Source: Rhizophlyctis rosea
Taxonomy: Eukaryota; Chytridiomycota; Chytridiomycetes; Rhizophlyctidales; Rhizophlyctidaceae
Direction of reading: 5' to 3'
DNA: 64,000 nt
Assembly: GCA_027596075.1 (NCBI GenBank)
Contig: JADGJC010000008.1
Coordinates: forward strand, 7,170-71,169
The notes beneath the pieces are model-generated. The model was not told the origin of the DNA and did not search any database. It was given only the letters and a program-made list of their open reading frames with translations. Below are positions 47,602 to 60,520 of this stretch, piece by piece (within the stretch, counting starts at the first letter, position 1; each line of letters opens with the position of its first letter). The translations under genes were made by a program, and so were the position numbers.

Positions 47602-50600
47602 TCATTTGTTCTTCAATGTCTTTTGCTTCTCCGCATCCTCCACGATCTTCTTCGTCACGGCCATACCCTGCAATCCATCATATTCATTAATATCACACCA
47701 GTAACAACCCGATGTGATGCACCACGTACCTTTCGTTTTCTTACAGAGTCCATGTATTTCTTCGCAAGATTCTCCCGATCCGCCTTCTCTCCCAAATCCT
47801 CCAGTTCTTCCTCCGTCGTAGGGACCCAGAACGGATCTATATCAAGGATCTCAAATCTTTCAAAAACAAGGAGTTAGAGCACGTCCCCATTTCCCAAACA
47901 CACCCAAATTGAACCATGTAACTTACCCGCTGAAAATCAGTTGAGGACTAGCAGCTCCCGATGTCCGCTTACGGATATCTACACAACACGAAACAATCAG
48001 ATTGGAAAAAAAGCCACTTCATCACGCACAATGACCTACCATCAGAGAAACCAAAACTTTCAACAACCGGAAGCATGGATCTGATATTGAAAAATGGCGT
48101 TCCCTCCTTCATTTCCTCCGACAGAATGCGTCCGCGTCGCTTGGCAAGCACAGCATACACCTTGCCCAAAACCTCGGCTAATGATCCACGTGCGTTAGAC
48201 AACCTACCACAATATCATCAGCCATATCAACATCCAACATACCTGGCGCTTGCAAATCACAAGAATACATCGCCAACATCAACCGCGGAGAATAAGCAAG
48301 GAACGCCTGTCTACAAGCCTCCTTAACAGTCGATATAATCTGACCAGACAACAGTCCAAGCTTCGAAGCTAAAACGGAAGTCAATCGGCGTCATTCCCCG
48401 TACATCCCAAGACACCTCCAACTTACAGTCCACATCATCCGGTATATCCAAAGCAATATCCTCCACCACATAGCACACCCCCATCACCGGCTCCGCACAC
48501 AAGGGCCCAACAAAAGTCGACAATTCAAACCCGGTGTTGATGCTTCCGTCATAATCGCGGATCGTTGTCCCTCGTCGGACGCCACTGGATACCTCCTCGT
48601 CGACTGCATCCACCGTCACGTTGGCAATAGCCTGTTCCACCTGAGAAATCACATCCACATCATCAACCTCGTCTGCATCGCCGGGCACTACTGACTGCGT
48701 CCGTTGACGTCCGAATCTCGATGCAGAAGCTTTGCTCCAACTGTGGTGGATGGTTATTCAGCAAGCAATGGGAGCAGATGTCTTCAACGCGTCTCTGAAT
48801 AAGCACTTACGCTGGTCTGGCATAATCCTTCATCCCGTTGACAAGAATGTTTGGACCAATGCGCTTGGGACCAAAAGCCCATATCCTTTAAGGAAATCAT
48901 CACTCAGTTGCGAAAACACAAACACGTACATAAACGAAGCACCCCACCTATCCACCACACCACCCCAGAACTCCTTATCGTTAACTTCTCCCTCTGCGAT
49001 CGCCTCCTTCACGATGGCCCCAAGCTTGTCCACAAACGCATCACCTGCACTTGCACCTCCCTCCTCAATACTCGTCCGATCACGTTCATCCAGCACGGCA
49101 CGTATCGTCGCTGCTTCATTGTTCAAGAATTCCGTAACTCGTGCCGGGACGGGAACAGCTCTGATACGGACAGTAGCGAGCTTATTGGGCGTCTGCAGCA
49201 CGATTGTACCCAGTGGCAACTGCGCAGCTTCTTTCACATCACCATCTGCGAGCTGCGTGAGAAGTCTGACCTCTTGCAGTTAGCGCTGAATTTGGTACAA
49301 ACCTTCTTTTGCAGCTCCAGATTGCTGGTTTGGTTGCGCTGGTACAATGGACGGCGCATTTGATATGGTTTCTCGGAATGGCACGATGGGTGGCGACACT
49401 TGAATGTCTATCTTCGCGTATGTTTCACGCAAATCCTTCAGACATCTCTATTCATGGGAACATATTGGCTTAAGCACGAAAAGAGCAAGAATCATCTCAA
49501 TTATTTTTCTCACCTCAAGATGAAGTTCGCCTGCACAAATGATCACTTGCTCCCCAGTCTCCTGCATCATAATCTCTACACATGGGTCTGCTTGATTCAA
49601 TAACCGCAGCCCTTCAGACAGCTCCGTCATTCGGGCTAATTCGATGTGTTGAATGCCTTTTGCAGTCAAACCATGATGATAACATCTCAAATACTCACTG
49701 GGATCTCGGGGCTCCAATGCTACCCGCACAATTGGCGCCTCCATCTTCAAACCACCAAAACTGGGACAATCCTTGGTACTACTCAGCGTTCCCGTCTTAA
49801 GCACATGCTCCTCCAAACCACCAATTCCGAATATATTCCCTGCAGGTACCTCATCCAGCGCTTGTAACTCCCGTCCCATCATCAGATACAACTTCTCCAC
49901 GGTAACTTCCGACCGATGACGATCCGGATGCGACGGGTCATATTTAGGACCTAGGATCTGAATCGTTTGGCCCACCCGGATCGTTCCAGAATAGATACGG
50001 GCAAACCCTACGAGGGCATCGCCCTGAGGAGGCTTTGCTGCTACGTCCGTCGCAGTCTCTGATGCAGGCGACCGTAATCCGCTATCAGTTTCACTGAGCT
50101 GGACAGGTCCCGGTCCCACCCCTGCCCCAGCGCCCGCCGCAACCGCCTCCTGCTGCTTCTTCAACGCTTCTCTTCTCCGTTCCCGCATCTCCTCCGCAGA
50201 CAACTGCACTCTCCGATTTGACGGCAACATGTCAGCGGGGACACTGAACATCTTGCTAATGTACGCTACCGTTGGTGCCGCCTCGCTCGAATCGCACGAA
50301 CAAAGTGCCTTCTCCAATTCCGCAGGAGTTCCCGTTGAACGTGCGACGGACGCTTTCAGGATTTTGGGCATCCGCAAGGCTTGCGCTTCAGCAGGATTCG
50401 GAAGTTTGTCCACCACTGTGAAGAGGACGGACGATGATAATGGGAGCCATTGGCTCATTATGATTTGCAGCAGGTAGCGGTTGTCTTTTGTTTTGAGGTC
50501 GCGTGGGAGGACTTTGATGGAGAGAGCTTTCACTATCTTTTCCACCCTCTCCCTATCACTCGCGCTGAGCAAGGATGTTACTATTTTGTCCCAACAATTC

Positions 50601-51942
50601 AAATTGCGGCGTGCCCTCACCTGCTGTTCAGAACGGCATCGTAAACCGCCCATAGGTTCTCCAATACGAACTGTACGAAAAGCGGCTTCAGAGGTCTTCC
50701 CTTCAGTCCCTTACTGCCAACAACACGCTTCGTCTTCGGGTCCAGGTAGAAGTCCCCCCACAACACTCTATTCAGAAGATCCTCTTTGATGCCAAGTTTG
50801 GCGGCATAAATTTGAGCAAATTGTTGCGTTCTGTTCGAAACGTCGTCAGCCAGACCAAATCCCCATCCTTGAGCAGTTATATCCTGGCCGGAGCTCACCT
50901 GAAAGCCCACCCATCAATAGCCGACCCGAACAAGACGTTGCCCTGCTCTGGCGAAAAGTACAAATTCGAATCATCCTGATGTTGCAGCTGCCATTCCAGC
51001 CCCTCGTCTTCCCCTCCCTGATCAGTGCCCTGCGTCTGCTGCTTCGCTCGATATGCCTGAAAATGCAAGTTAGCAAGAATGGCATGGGCCAAAGATATTG
51101 ATGCATCTATACCTCATAGCGGGCCGCATCCTCTTCTATCATGTTTTCAGACCAGAATGTCCCCATGATCGCATTGACTTGCTCCAGGATTTTGTTCATG
51201 TGTGTGTATGCTTCCAATGGCGTCAGTTTGAGCTCCGTTATCAACCTGTCGATCTTGTTCAGCACCAAAACCGGTCGCACGTTCTCCTGCCATGCTTGTC
51301 GTAATACGGTATGTGTCTAATGCTGTCGCGTTTAGATATCAACGTTTGTTGATTTTCCGACTGGACAGGACGTATCATCATTACCTGAGTGCACACCCCT
51401 TCAACCGCATCTACAAGGACTAAAGCACCATCACACAGCCGGGATGCAGTCGACACCTCGCTGGAGAAATCCACGTGGCCGGGCGAATCGATGAGATTAA
51501 TCAAGTAATCTTCGGCAGCTATAACGGACATCGAAGAGTTCGTCAATATGCAAGCGGGACCATTGTCCTAAGCCTTTGAGAGCGCTTACCAGCTTCCTCT
51601 CCTTGTGCCGCCTGCTTCAAAATCCTGAAAAATAGCGATATTCCCGACGACTTCATGGTGATCCCACGCAGCTGCTCATCTTCTCGAGAGTCTAGATAGC
51701 GGACCTTGCCGGACAGCTTGCTGCTAATGATTCCATTTGATGCCAATAAACTGTCGGACAGGGTTGTTTTGCCTGACAAGTTTGTATGTGGCAATAGTTG
51801 TCAGTATTTTCAAGTGCGTTACAGTGCCTTTTCCTGTCCACCAGTACCCACCATGGTCAACGTGTGCTAAGATACATATATTCCGAATGCCATCTTGTCT
51901 CTTCTGTAGTTGTATCAGTTGGGCAGGCGTTATGGTCGGCAT
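47602..51942 (-). CDS. EFL1: ribosome-assembly GTPase EFL1 (Ria1)
   Basis: EF-2-like GTPase that, with SBDS/Sdo1, releases eIF6/Tif6 from pre-60S subunits in the cytoplasm. Start ATG at 51940-51942. The G1 box forms across the first intron: [19 protein letters not shown]. Then [35 protein letters not shown] (G2), [20 protein letters not shown] (G3), [32 protein letters not shown] (G4). Middle: [14 protein letters not shown] insert ([20 protein letters not shown]), [74 protein letters not shown] spliced to RCLKDL. C-terminal domains [63 protein letters not shown], ending KTLKNK at 47602. The TSGAASPQL block and Lys-rich tail separate EFL1 from EF-2. Many introns. Confidence 0.95.
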
Positions 51943-52906
51943 CGTGGAAATTCGGGCGACGAGATTAATGTTGTAGTGCGAACGACTTTGACCAATATGG
52001 AACGAGCAGTCTTTAAAGAGCAAAGCAAGGATATTGAATACACGGGGTTCTAAAAAGGTCGGGTTGTCGAAGAAGGCCAAGTGGCAACCCAGGAGATATC
52101 GCAGATGGAAGATAAAAAATAGCTGCACCTGTTGTTTACAACAGTTTCCTCGGACTTTGAAATGTGATCGTTGGTGTCCAAGTTTCATTTCAAAGTTCCC
52201 ACACTGTGCCACAAGCAGTCCCCGGACAAAATGTTTTCCATGCACAGTGATTGCGCCACACTGGCCCAGTGACACCCCACTCAAATACTTTTGTCGGGGT
52301 ACTGTACGCGTGGCTGAGTTGACTTCATCACGACTTTGGACCCTTTGTCCACTCAATCACTCATTTGTAAAGAAGTGACATGCTACTAGCAAAATGTGCG
52401 AGGACTCATGAGCATAGATCCAGCACCAAGATGGCGAATTCAAGGACAGGTCCAATTGTTGTCCAATCACCGATTCATTTCTGCTTTCCTCCATTCATTC
52501 GGAGCAAACCAAAAGCACTGCTGCTACTGCAGCGCAGCTCCCAAGAGTGATGATGAATTGAACATGACCACCCCCATCTCCATGAACGTAGCACTCAAAG
52601 ATTATGTACAAGAGCCACCACGATGACTCCTTTTTCATTGTTTCGTACGAACAAACCAACCAATTATACAAAATTTTGCAATCGCAAACGGCCGACCGCA
52701 ATCAAGCTGCTATATACTGAAAGCCCTCTCGATTCCTAGAAACCAAGAAGACATGAAAATGTCCGCAAGTGTTGCACTTGAGAGTGTTGTGTATGCTCCA
52801 CTTTGTACTTCTTTGTACAACTGCAATGCGCTGAATGAAGGTGATTGCTTTCCAAGAAGAGAAACGAATGTTGAAGCTGGATTCGCTGTGACGGACTTGG
52901 TTGCTC
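51943..52906. other. intergenic region between EFL1 and H2A.Z
   Basis: About 960 bp; holds the EFL1 promoter (left) and the 3' UTR of H2A.Z (right). ORFs on either strand are short and unconvincing. No RNA gene or repeat seen. Confidence 0.5.
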
Positions 52907-53665
52907 TCAGTGCGCTTCCTTTCCACCCTTCTTTCCTCCCTTTTGTTTGCCGATGAGGGTTTTCTGCAGAAGGCAAGTACCAAAGATGAGTACAAGGATG
53001 TGAAGATGAACAAAGGCAACGCAGAACATACGTGGATGTGCGGGATGACACCTCCTCCAGCGATCGTTGCTTTGATGAGTCCGTCCAGTTCTTCATCACC
53101 ACGAATGGCGAGCTGGAGGTGCCTCGGCGTGATGCGCTTCACTTTCAAATCCTTCGACGCGTTCCCAGCAAGCTCGAGCACTTCGGCCGTCAAGTACTCC
53201 AGAATGGCGGCCGCGTACACAGCGGCTTTGGCACCAACGCGAACGTTGTTCTGGGTCCTTTCTTTCATGTAGCGGTGGATGCGACCGACGGGGAACTGGA
53301 GGCCAGCCTGCAAGGTAAAGGAAGATATGCACCTTAATACGAAGTCTCTAATTGAAGTAATGCAGCTGCGTAAATGGTAAAAGGTCTTACCCTTGCCGCG
53401 CGAGAGAGAGGAGTCTGCTTCTCCTTCTTCTTGTTGGCATCAGTGTTGTCGGCCTATCGCGTAGGTGGAGTAAGGTTAGCTTTGGACACTTCAAGGCATC
53501 GTTGAGATGGGACCCTGGTCACATCGCCTCATCCAGATCGCGGCTGACCCACCCCTTTAACTGGGGGTATCCACCCGCCAAATGGGGACACCCCGGCAAA
53601 CCCTTCCAAATGACTTTTCCCCTTCAAACGAAGCCTTCCGCCCGTCAAACTGGAGCACCTACCAT
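52907..53665 (-). CDS. HTZ1: histone H2A.Z variant
   Basis: Four exons: 53663-53665 (the ATG alone), 53391-53453, 53032-53307 and 52907-52963; 132 residues. The tail [21 protein letters not shown] is followed by [58 protein letters not shown] and [20 protein letters not shown]. Last exon: [18 protein letters not shown]. Diagnostic of H2A.Z rather than H2A: GDEELD in place of the canonical NDEELN acidic-patch segment, [15 protein letters not shown], and no SQ(E/D) phospho-motif at the end. H2A.Z replaces H2A at promoter-flanking nucleosomes through the SWR1 complex. The isolated start codon is unusual but is flanked by a perfect donor (GTAGGT) and the next exon starts in frame after TAG. Confidence 0.95.
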
Positions 53666-54327
53666 TTTCAGAAGTGCAGAATCGAATGGTGTTGTCAGAT
53701 GGTTTGTAACTCGTCTCCTCGTAGAGATATGTTGATGGATGGATGGGTATAGTGGGTCTGATAGGTTTGTGGTTGTTCACTTGGGTGCTTGTCGCGCTTG
53801 GGCGCCAAGTTGTAGCCGTTCATCTGCTGATTCATAACTGCAACACAATCAAATCATTTGCAGACATATTAAATTACATAATGTATTATGTAATTACATC
53901 CGCGGATCCCCCTTGCCACCAGCTCTGCTGGGCAATCTTCTCCTTTGCCCGTCTAGCATTTCCTTTCCGCTCATCACCCTTTTTGAAAAATTCAGCTACC
54001 GGACACGCAAGTTGAGTTTCACCTCACATTTTGCGTCAAGGTCATGCAAGGCACACAATACAAGTTGGATTCGAAGTTTGGGTAGCATTTGCAAGGGTTA
54101 GGGGAGTTTGTGAATTCTCATGTGATAGTGCCAAACTATCCATGCTGAAACGGGATGTCCCCTCTTCATATCAACCATCTATGAATACTACCCGCATCGA
54201 AGTAAAATCACATTGAAAATGCTCCACGAGCACCAGGATCATTATGAGTAGTAGTAGCGCCCCACAAAACGTGGCCGTAATACAGACGAAAAACCACTAT
54301 GCCTATTTACAAATATGTGTATACAAT
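53666..54327. other. intergenic region upstream of H2A.Z
   Basis: About 660 bp; the H2A.Z promoter (minus-strand gene) and the 3' side of ATG13. Contains a 24-bp palindrome at 53872-53895. No gene recognised. Confidence 0.5.
53872..53895. repeat. 24-bp AT-rich palindrome
   Basis: AATTACATAAT, 2-nt centre GT, then ATTATGTAATT; the arms pair perfectly. It lies about 210-230 bp upstream of the H2A.Z start codon. Half-sites resemble bZIP-type TTAC sites, which makes a protein-binding site possible but unproven. Confidence 0.85.
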
Positions 54328-57300
54328 TTACAAACTCGTCTGTGAACCTATATCCAAGCCGCTCATGTTAAACAGCAAGTCTTCGTCCTCGTCACTGGAT
54401 CCCATGCTAAGGCGGCCTCCTTTGGCCCCCAAACCAACGATTCCATGTGGACCCAATCGTTCCCCAGGACCTACAGTTGTTTGCCTGCTGCCACCCCTAT
54501 GTACAGTAGAAAAGTCGTCCACCACCATACCCCTCCCATATCCAGCCGCCCGTCCCAACCCACTCGGCGCCACCGACGGCCCTGATCGTCTTCGGGAATG
54601 CAAAGACGGAAACGCCCCAACCGGCGGAGGTTCGGAATTGTGCAGGCCAGATGACGACGCGGGAATGACTACAGGATGACCGAAAGTTCCCATTGGTAAA
54701 GAAGGAGATCTTGCTTGACGTGACGCAGCATCACCGTCTCGAGCATAACCCATGGGAGTGGGATCCGTGGATGTCCTGGGATGCTCGGGCGGTACGCTGG
54801 GACCTCCTCGCAATCGCGTAAGGAATGAAAGAGACGCCTCCATTGCCGATTGCATATCTTCTCCGACCGTCCCCCCGCCACTCTCCGCACCAAAAGCACT
54901 CCCACCAGTCTGTGACGAGTCAACAGGAACAAACGATCCAGTGCCACTGGTTCCCCTGAGGGCCTCTCGCGGCGGTGTGCTTAAGTCACTCGCGAACTCA
55001 ATCGCACTACCTAACGTACTTGTTCCTTCGGACACCGACCGAGAGTCCTCCCGCTCCGCTAACCCCAGTGCACCAAACCCACCACGCTCCTCCTCAGGTA
55101 TGTGCGATTGCCGCAAAGGAGATGCACTCAGCCTACTTAGTGGAGCATGGGTTGCGGCCGGTCCGGATGCCGGCAATAACCCCTCGGTAGAAAAGTCGGC
55201 TGGCCCACTCCTGCCCAACAGATTTGTTCCAGCAATTCCGGGTGTCAGCCCCATATTGTCCACATTTTGCTGAGAGCTCGCCATCTGAGTTAACGAATCT
55301 GCAAATGATGCATTCATTTCCTTTAGCTGTTGAAACCGGGCCAGAGCGTTCTGAAAATGCAAGTGCGTCAAAACTTCTTGAACACCCTGGACAACTATGT
55401 TGAAGCGTTGAATGTTACTCTTACCCTCGTCCTTTCTCTCCGCGATACTCCACCTTCAGTCAACCTTGATTGGCCATCAATCACGTCCTCTCCTACCATC
55501 CTACTAAGCCCTTGCTCCGCTGTGGTACTTCTGTCAGCAATGTAGAGCTGTTCCCGTCGGCCATAGGATTCCGGCAAAGACCGCTCATTGCTCCCAGACA
55601 GGATGATTGGAGGAGAGGCTTTGAAAGCATGCAACATTGGATACGTGAAGGACGATGTGGGAGTGAAGAGTATCGGTGCAGGTGGTGTTGAAGAGATAGA
55701 GTGTCGTGAGTCGCCGGAAAGAGACTGGTTAGGCAGAGGAAAAGTATAAGACGGGCGACGGACTAATGTTTGGGCTTCCGATGATGTGGGCGGCTGTGTT
55801 GTATGACTGCCAGAGGCAGCCGATCCTGTGGTAAACGGAGCAGTTGCAAGTGCAAAAGGTGGGCTGTGGGTATCAAAACGAAATGCGCCAGAGGCAGGCC
55901 GCGATGCCAAACTTGCAGCGTCTGCGGGATGAGTTGAATCATATGAAAGAAAAGGCAAGGCGCCTGGAACCCCCAGCTGTTGTATGAAATCCCCTCCCTC
56001 CTCGCCCTCAGCAGTCGAAAACGGTGGTCGTTCCTCCAAGATGCCTTTTGATTCCGCAAAATGTGGGACGGTGATGGGTGAAGGATTGGAAGGAGGGGTG
56101 AACGGAACGACGTAAGGTGATGCCTGCCAAGACCGACTTCTGTCGCCCGTATTGCTGAGATGCTGATTGCTCAACCGGCGGGCAGCGTATGACGAGATCT
56201 TTCCACTATGAACGTCTGGGGAGGACGAAGTGGATGCCATCGAGCTAGATCGTCGATGGGCTTCGAATCGAGCTGGTAATGAACTGGGCGGTACATTCAA
56301 TGCTCGATCTCCTGCTGCATAACTATTACCGGACGTTTGCACATCGGTCGGTGGCTCCGACGCGGCGCTATTCAACGATATTTGGGAACCGTACTTCGAC
56401 AAGCGTCGAGGAAGTGATGAATATGCTGCCGGTCGGTTACCCACGTCTTCCAGATTGAACATCAATGTCGAGCCCTTGCGGGATAATGATGACCGACCAG
56501 ATCTTTGTGGATCTGACCCGAAGTAGCCTTCCTCCCCACTACGTTCCGCAGATTTGGGAGAAAAGTAATTCTCGTCCATATCAGGAAACCGTGAATGCAT
56601 TGTTGCTTCTGAATCGTCTACCGAAAACTCACAACTCAACCGATACATAACATGGAGGTTGAACACTCTGAATGAGAAGATGAGCGATTTATCCACGTTG
56701 TTGAAAAGTAACCCACTAACCCGTATGGAGTGTCAATAGTCCCAAAATTGTACTCAGATATATCACTGCGCATATCCCCACTGATGTGCAATTGATCTAT
56801 ATGCATTGTCAACATTTCATCGAACTCCATTGCCAGTAAAGCCTTGAGCTTACCCAGTCCAGCTTCATCCACCGGCATCATTCTACCCGGAGTTAATCTG
56901 TACCCAATTTTCAATGGTATATTCCGATTCCGCAACTTTTTGAAAAGGCGATGAGCTGGTAGGAGGCGGACATAGCTGTACAATGAGCGGAAGAAGGCGG
57001 CCGATTTCTTATATATGATGGGTAGCTCGAGCGGCTGACTTGGAATGGGATGTCTGCCGTACACTTTCATTGTCAGTCCTCCACGTATGGCCGGAACAGC
57101 TCCATCATGATTGTTTACCACTACCCACTTACGATAGAGTCAGCTGCCATGTTTCCAAAAGTATGGTCTTCTTACTAATCGGGTTCCCATTGAGATCAAA
57201 CGACTGAAGCTGGTCACCCGCAATTCGCTGCCGAAGCTGCGATAGCCCATCTTGCAGAATGAGGGTCTGCGAATGGGTGAGGTTTGATATGTCCAGATAG

Positions 57301-57857
57301 ATATCAATGATCAATGGCGGCGGTTGTGGCGAAGATATTGCATTTGTCCGCCAGAACTTCAACTCCTCCTTCAATGGCTCCAAGTCATCCGTCTCTAAAT
57401 TGAACTATAGTGCATCTCTGTATCAGAAAGTGCAAACGGGACGTTATCTGCGGTTGAGACTAACCCATTTGTTCGTTCTCTTCTGCAGTACAGGCTTTGA
57501 TGGTACTGGTTCAGCATTCTGCGGGTTCTCTCGCTGGGACGGGCGTCTAGAGGACGGCGCTGCGGCAAAGGCGGGTTGTGGATGTGTCCACCGAGACTGC
57601 ACAATAACTTGAGCGGCCTTCGAATAAAAGTGCTGTATGATCTGTTCAGCTTTAGTTTTCTGGGTGGCAGTTGAACCTCCACTTGTCACTGAAGACAGGG
57701 ACGCAACGGAGTTGGCCGTGGTTGGAGGACTTCTATGATATGGAGGGGCTTGCTGCGGGGACGGGTGCTGCGGGGAAGTGTAACTTGTTGAGAAAGCGTC
57801 GGGCTGCCGTGGGGACGTTGACGGGGAATCGTGCGTGGGTCGTCTGTAGGGTTGCAT
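54328..57857 (-). CDS. ATG13: autophagy protein Atg13 (HORMA domain)
   Basis: Regulatory subunit of the Atg1 kinase complex that starts autophagosome formation. Start ATG at 57855-57857; a Pro/Ser-rich N-terminal extension of about 70 residues precedes the HORMA domain: KAEQIIQHFYSKAAQVIVQS, a segment ETDDLEPLKEELKFWR, LIIDIYLDISNLTHSQTLIL, KKTILLETWQLTL, ELPIIYKKSAAFFRSLYSYV, RLLPAHRLFKKLRNRN, LKIGYRLTPGR, and a last HORMA strand ending in MYRLSCEFSVDD. The C-terminal half is a long Ser/Pro-rich disordered region, as usual in Atg13, where TORC1 phosphorylation and Atg1/Atg17 binding occur. It ends with DEDEDLLFNMSGLDIGSQTS, a conserved acidic C-terminal motif. Several introns, the last near 55330-55394. 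About 1,000 residues, longer than yeast Atg13 (738). Confidence 0.92.
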
Positions 57858-58485
57858 CGTTTATTTTTCCTCCACGGCTGAAGGTATGAGGTTGGGGTAC
57901 AAAGCTGCCAAGGTATGGGCGAATGGTCAAAAGCGATTTTCCCACTGCATTGTGAAACGGCAGATGCAAAGTAGTTGTGTGAAGGGGGGATAAAAGCAAG
58001 TGAGAAGCTGAGAACACAGAGCTGCTGCACTGCTGCATGGGAACATCAGGGCAATTTGGACTTCGCGCGGCCACGCGGGGCGCCAGGGCCCAGAGTGAGC
58101 AATTTGAACGCCACACCACGGACCCCTGTGTCAAATGGACAACTACGCCTTTCTCCAAGAACCCTCACATTCAAGGTTCAATTCCTTCAACCACCAAGAC
58201 CTTCCCAAATGTTCTGCCATATAACACGGTGCAGTAGCGTTCCACTGCCCACCAATGAGGTTCTCATCATTGATCCTTTGCAGCCACAATGTTCTTCACA
58301 CACCGTAAAGCACCTGTTCACTTTTAGTATTTTGCAATTGATACGCATATGCCAAGTCGATTTGAGTACGCCAACAGTATTTATATACAAAAGGCCCCAT
58401 TTTCAGAACAAGTATTTTGCAATTGATACCGCATCATGGTACGTTGCTTGACTACGCTAATGTGAAGGAACGTACCCGCCATCTG
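57858..58485. other. intergenic region
   Basis: About 630 bp between ATG13 (start side) and the Clr2-like gene (stop side), both on the minus strand. Nothing recognised. Two copies of AAGTATTTTGCAATTGATA-like sequence occur near 58325 and 58408. Confidence 0.45.
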
Positions 58486-60520
58486 CTACGCAAGCATCTT
58501 GGTGTCCCCCACCATAACATTCACCAGCCCTCCCTTCCGATTTGGCCCAATGTTCCTATGGTCGGTAGGTGCCTTTCCGTAAAACCGCCCCATCAGCCGA
58601 TCCTGGTTGAATGTCGTAAACCCATCAGCCGCTTCCTTCAGGACGTAATGACTTGCTCGTTCGCTAGATGTCCCCGACCCGTCGTGTTTGATGCGAAAGT
58701 ATGTAGGGTCGTTCTCGTCCGATGAAACCACCCCCGTCATTCGATGCGCGTAAAATGTGATCTTCCCCTTCAACCGTGTGTCCCACCTCATTGCCAGAAT
58801 ACGATACGCCCCGAATTGCGGATTCTTAGCGCTCAATTGTGTGTCCTCCCCTTCCCGAGCCCGAACAACATCTCCCAATGCTATACGCTCAGGCCCCCAT
58901 TGGATTTCCCTCCATGATCTAACTACCTCGCCGGAGGGGAGCTTCACATCAATTGCTTGCCCCCCAAGAACGAGCGCTGTGTTGTCCGCATATGACGTCG
59001 CCACCCTGATCGCATCCAAGTACGTACGAACCAACTCATCTGCTATCTGGTAATTAGGACTAGGCCGGAGCAACCAGTCGTCCGGAGGCCGATAGGCGAT
59101 CATTGGATAGATGTGGCTCTCTTTGACCCAAAGCCGTGCATGCGCCATTCGCATGATTTCCACGGAGCATACGTTCATCTTCTGTTTCGCCAGGTCGAAG
59201 TTGTTGTAGAGGTGCGCCGGCTTCGCCATTGACCGTTTCTCTTGATGCTCGATCAGAAAAGGAGAATCCGAAACTTGCGGTATAGTTGATCTCCTCTCCC
59301 CCACTATTGCAATCTCCCTAACCACCGCCGGCCAGTATGTAAGATCCCCGATGATAGCCCCGATGTCGACACTCTGATCCACACCCGGACGATTTTCTAA
59401 ATAGATCTTATTTGGCGCATCTTTCGGATTGATGAAGGTCCTCACCCAAACCATATCTCCAACCCTATATGATGATGCCCGCCCCGTCGAAGCTATCGCA
59501 ACATCCATCTTGGGCCTTTTGTTGCTATCTGTTGGTGGCCGTTGTCCTTCGGCGCTCGGCCGCTTCAGTGTAGGGCTGGGACCCTTGGATTTTGAGATGG
59601 AAGCGGGAACTGAGGCAGGAGATTCCGTTACGTCATGCACTTCTGTGAGCCCGCTGGTACCGATTTTTGGTGATAAGTCTCGTTTCGAGTCGCTCGGTAA
59701 GGAAGGCATTGGTTTCGCAATTGCAGGACGATACGTGGGTTTGGAAGGAGCGGCATTGGAATGAGGTGGAATCGGTGTTGAAGTCGGGGCATCTTTTGGC
59801 TTTTTCTGGAATTTTTGGCCGGAGAGCGATTTGTCACCAGATGATGTGGCCGTGTCATCTGCTTTGGAGAGTTTGCGATCGGTTGTGGCAGGTTTTGATG
59901 AAAGCTCGGGTGTCTGTATCTTCGCCTGCTTTCCCTTCTTTGATTGCGAAGATGACGATGCCGATAAATCATTAGCCTTTGACACGTGTTTTTCTCGTTT
60001 TGGGGTAGGAGTTGACAAAGAATCTTTCGGAGGTTTGGACGGCGTCGACACGGGTATGCCCAGTGAACGAGCGTAGCTGGGACAATATTTGCATGTGCAC
60101 TGGCCATAATCGTGTTCTGCGTTGACGACCATCCATATGAAGTGTGGCTCGAACTCATTGACAGATCGGTATTTTGCCCCACTGCATCATTGAGTTAGCA
60201 GACCATTCCGCGAGGGCGTTGAGTGACAGAACTTACTTTGGGTGACCGCAAAGATATTTATCGCCTGTTTTGCCGCCTGTATTTTGTCGAGCTTTGGCAA
60301 AAAGCTTGTATCCAGCAGGCAACGCATTCAGGATCGGAGATTCGCCGAAGTCAGTGCGACCGAGAGGGTTTTTGTCCGGATGTTGTTTGTAAAGATCCAC
60401 AAGCGTTGCACCCAGCCTAATCCGGTAGTTTGCGTCTCCGTCATCGGGTTCATAAGGGGGATCAGGATGTGTCGAAGCAGTCCCGTCACTCCAAGTAGGT
60501 GGCGGAACTCCGGAGGCCAT
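58486..60520 (-). CDS. clr2: Clr2-like transcription-silencing factor
   Basis: Exons 60237-60520 and 58486-60181 join in phase (GHPNGAKYRSVNEFEPH). N-terminal Clr2 domain: PPPTWSDGTASTHPDPPYEP, a Tyr/Leu core, LPAGYKLFAKARQNTGGKTG, DKYLCGHPN, GAKYRSVNEFEPHFIWMVVN and the CTCKYC cysteine motif. A Ser/Pro/Lys-rich linker follows, with a basic RPKMDVA-type nuclear signal. The C-terminal Clr2 transcription-silencing domain is a BAH-like fold: ASSYRVGDMVWVRTFINPKD, DLTYWPAVVREIAIVGERRS, KQKMNVCSVEIMRMAHARLW, WGPERIALGDVVRAREGEDT, FGAYRILAMRWD, ITFYAHRMTGVV. S. pombe Clr2 is part of the SHREC deacetylase/remodelling complex in heterochromatin (family knowledge). The true start may be upstream: reading through a clean 63-nt intron (60563-60625) extends the frame into an exon with IHYIENNPFNPRCLDGNLSP. 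Confidence 0.85.
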
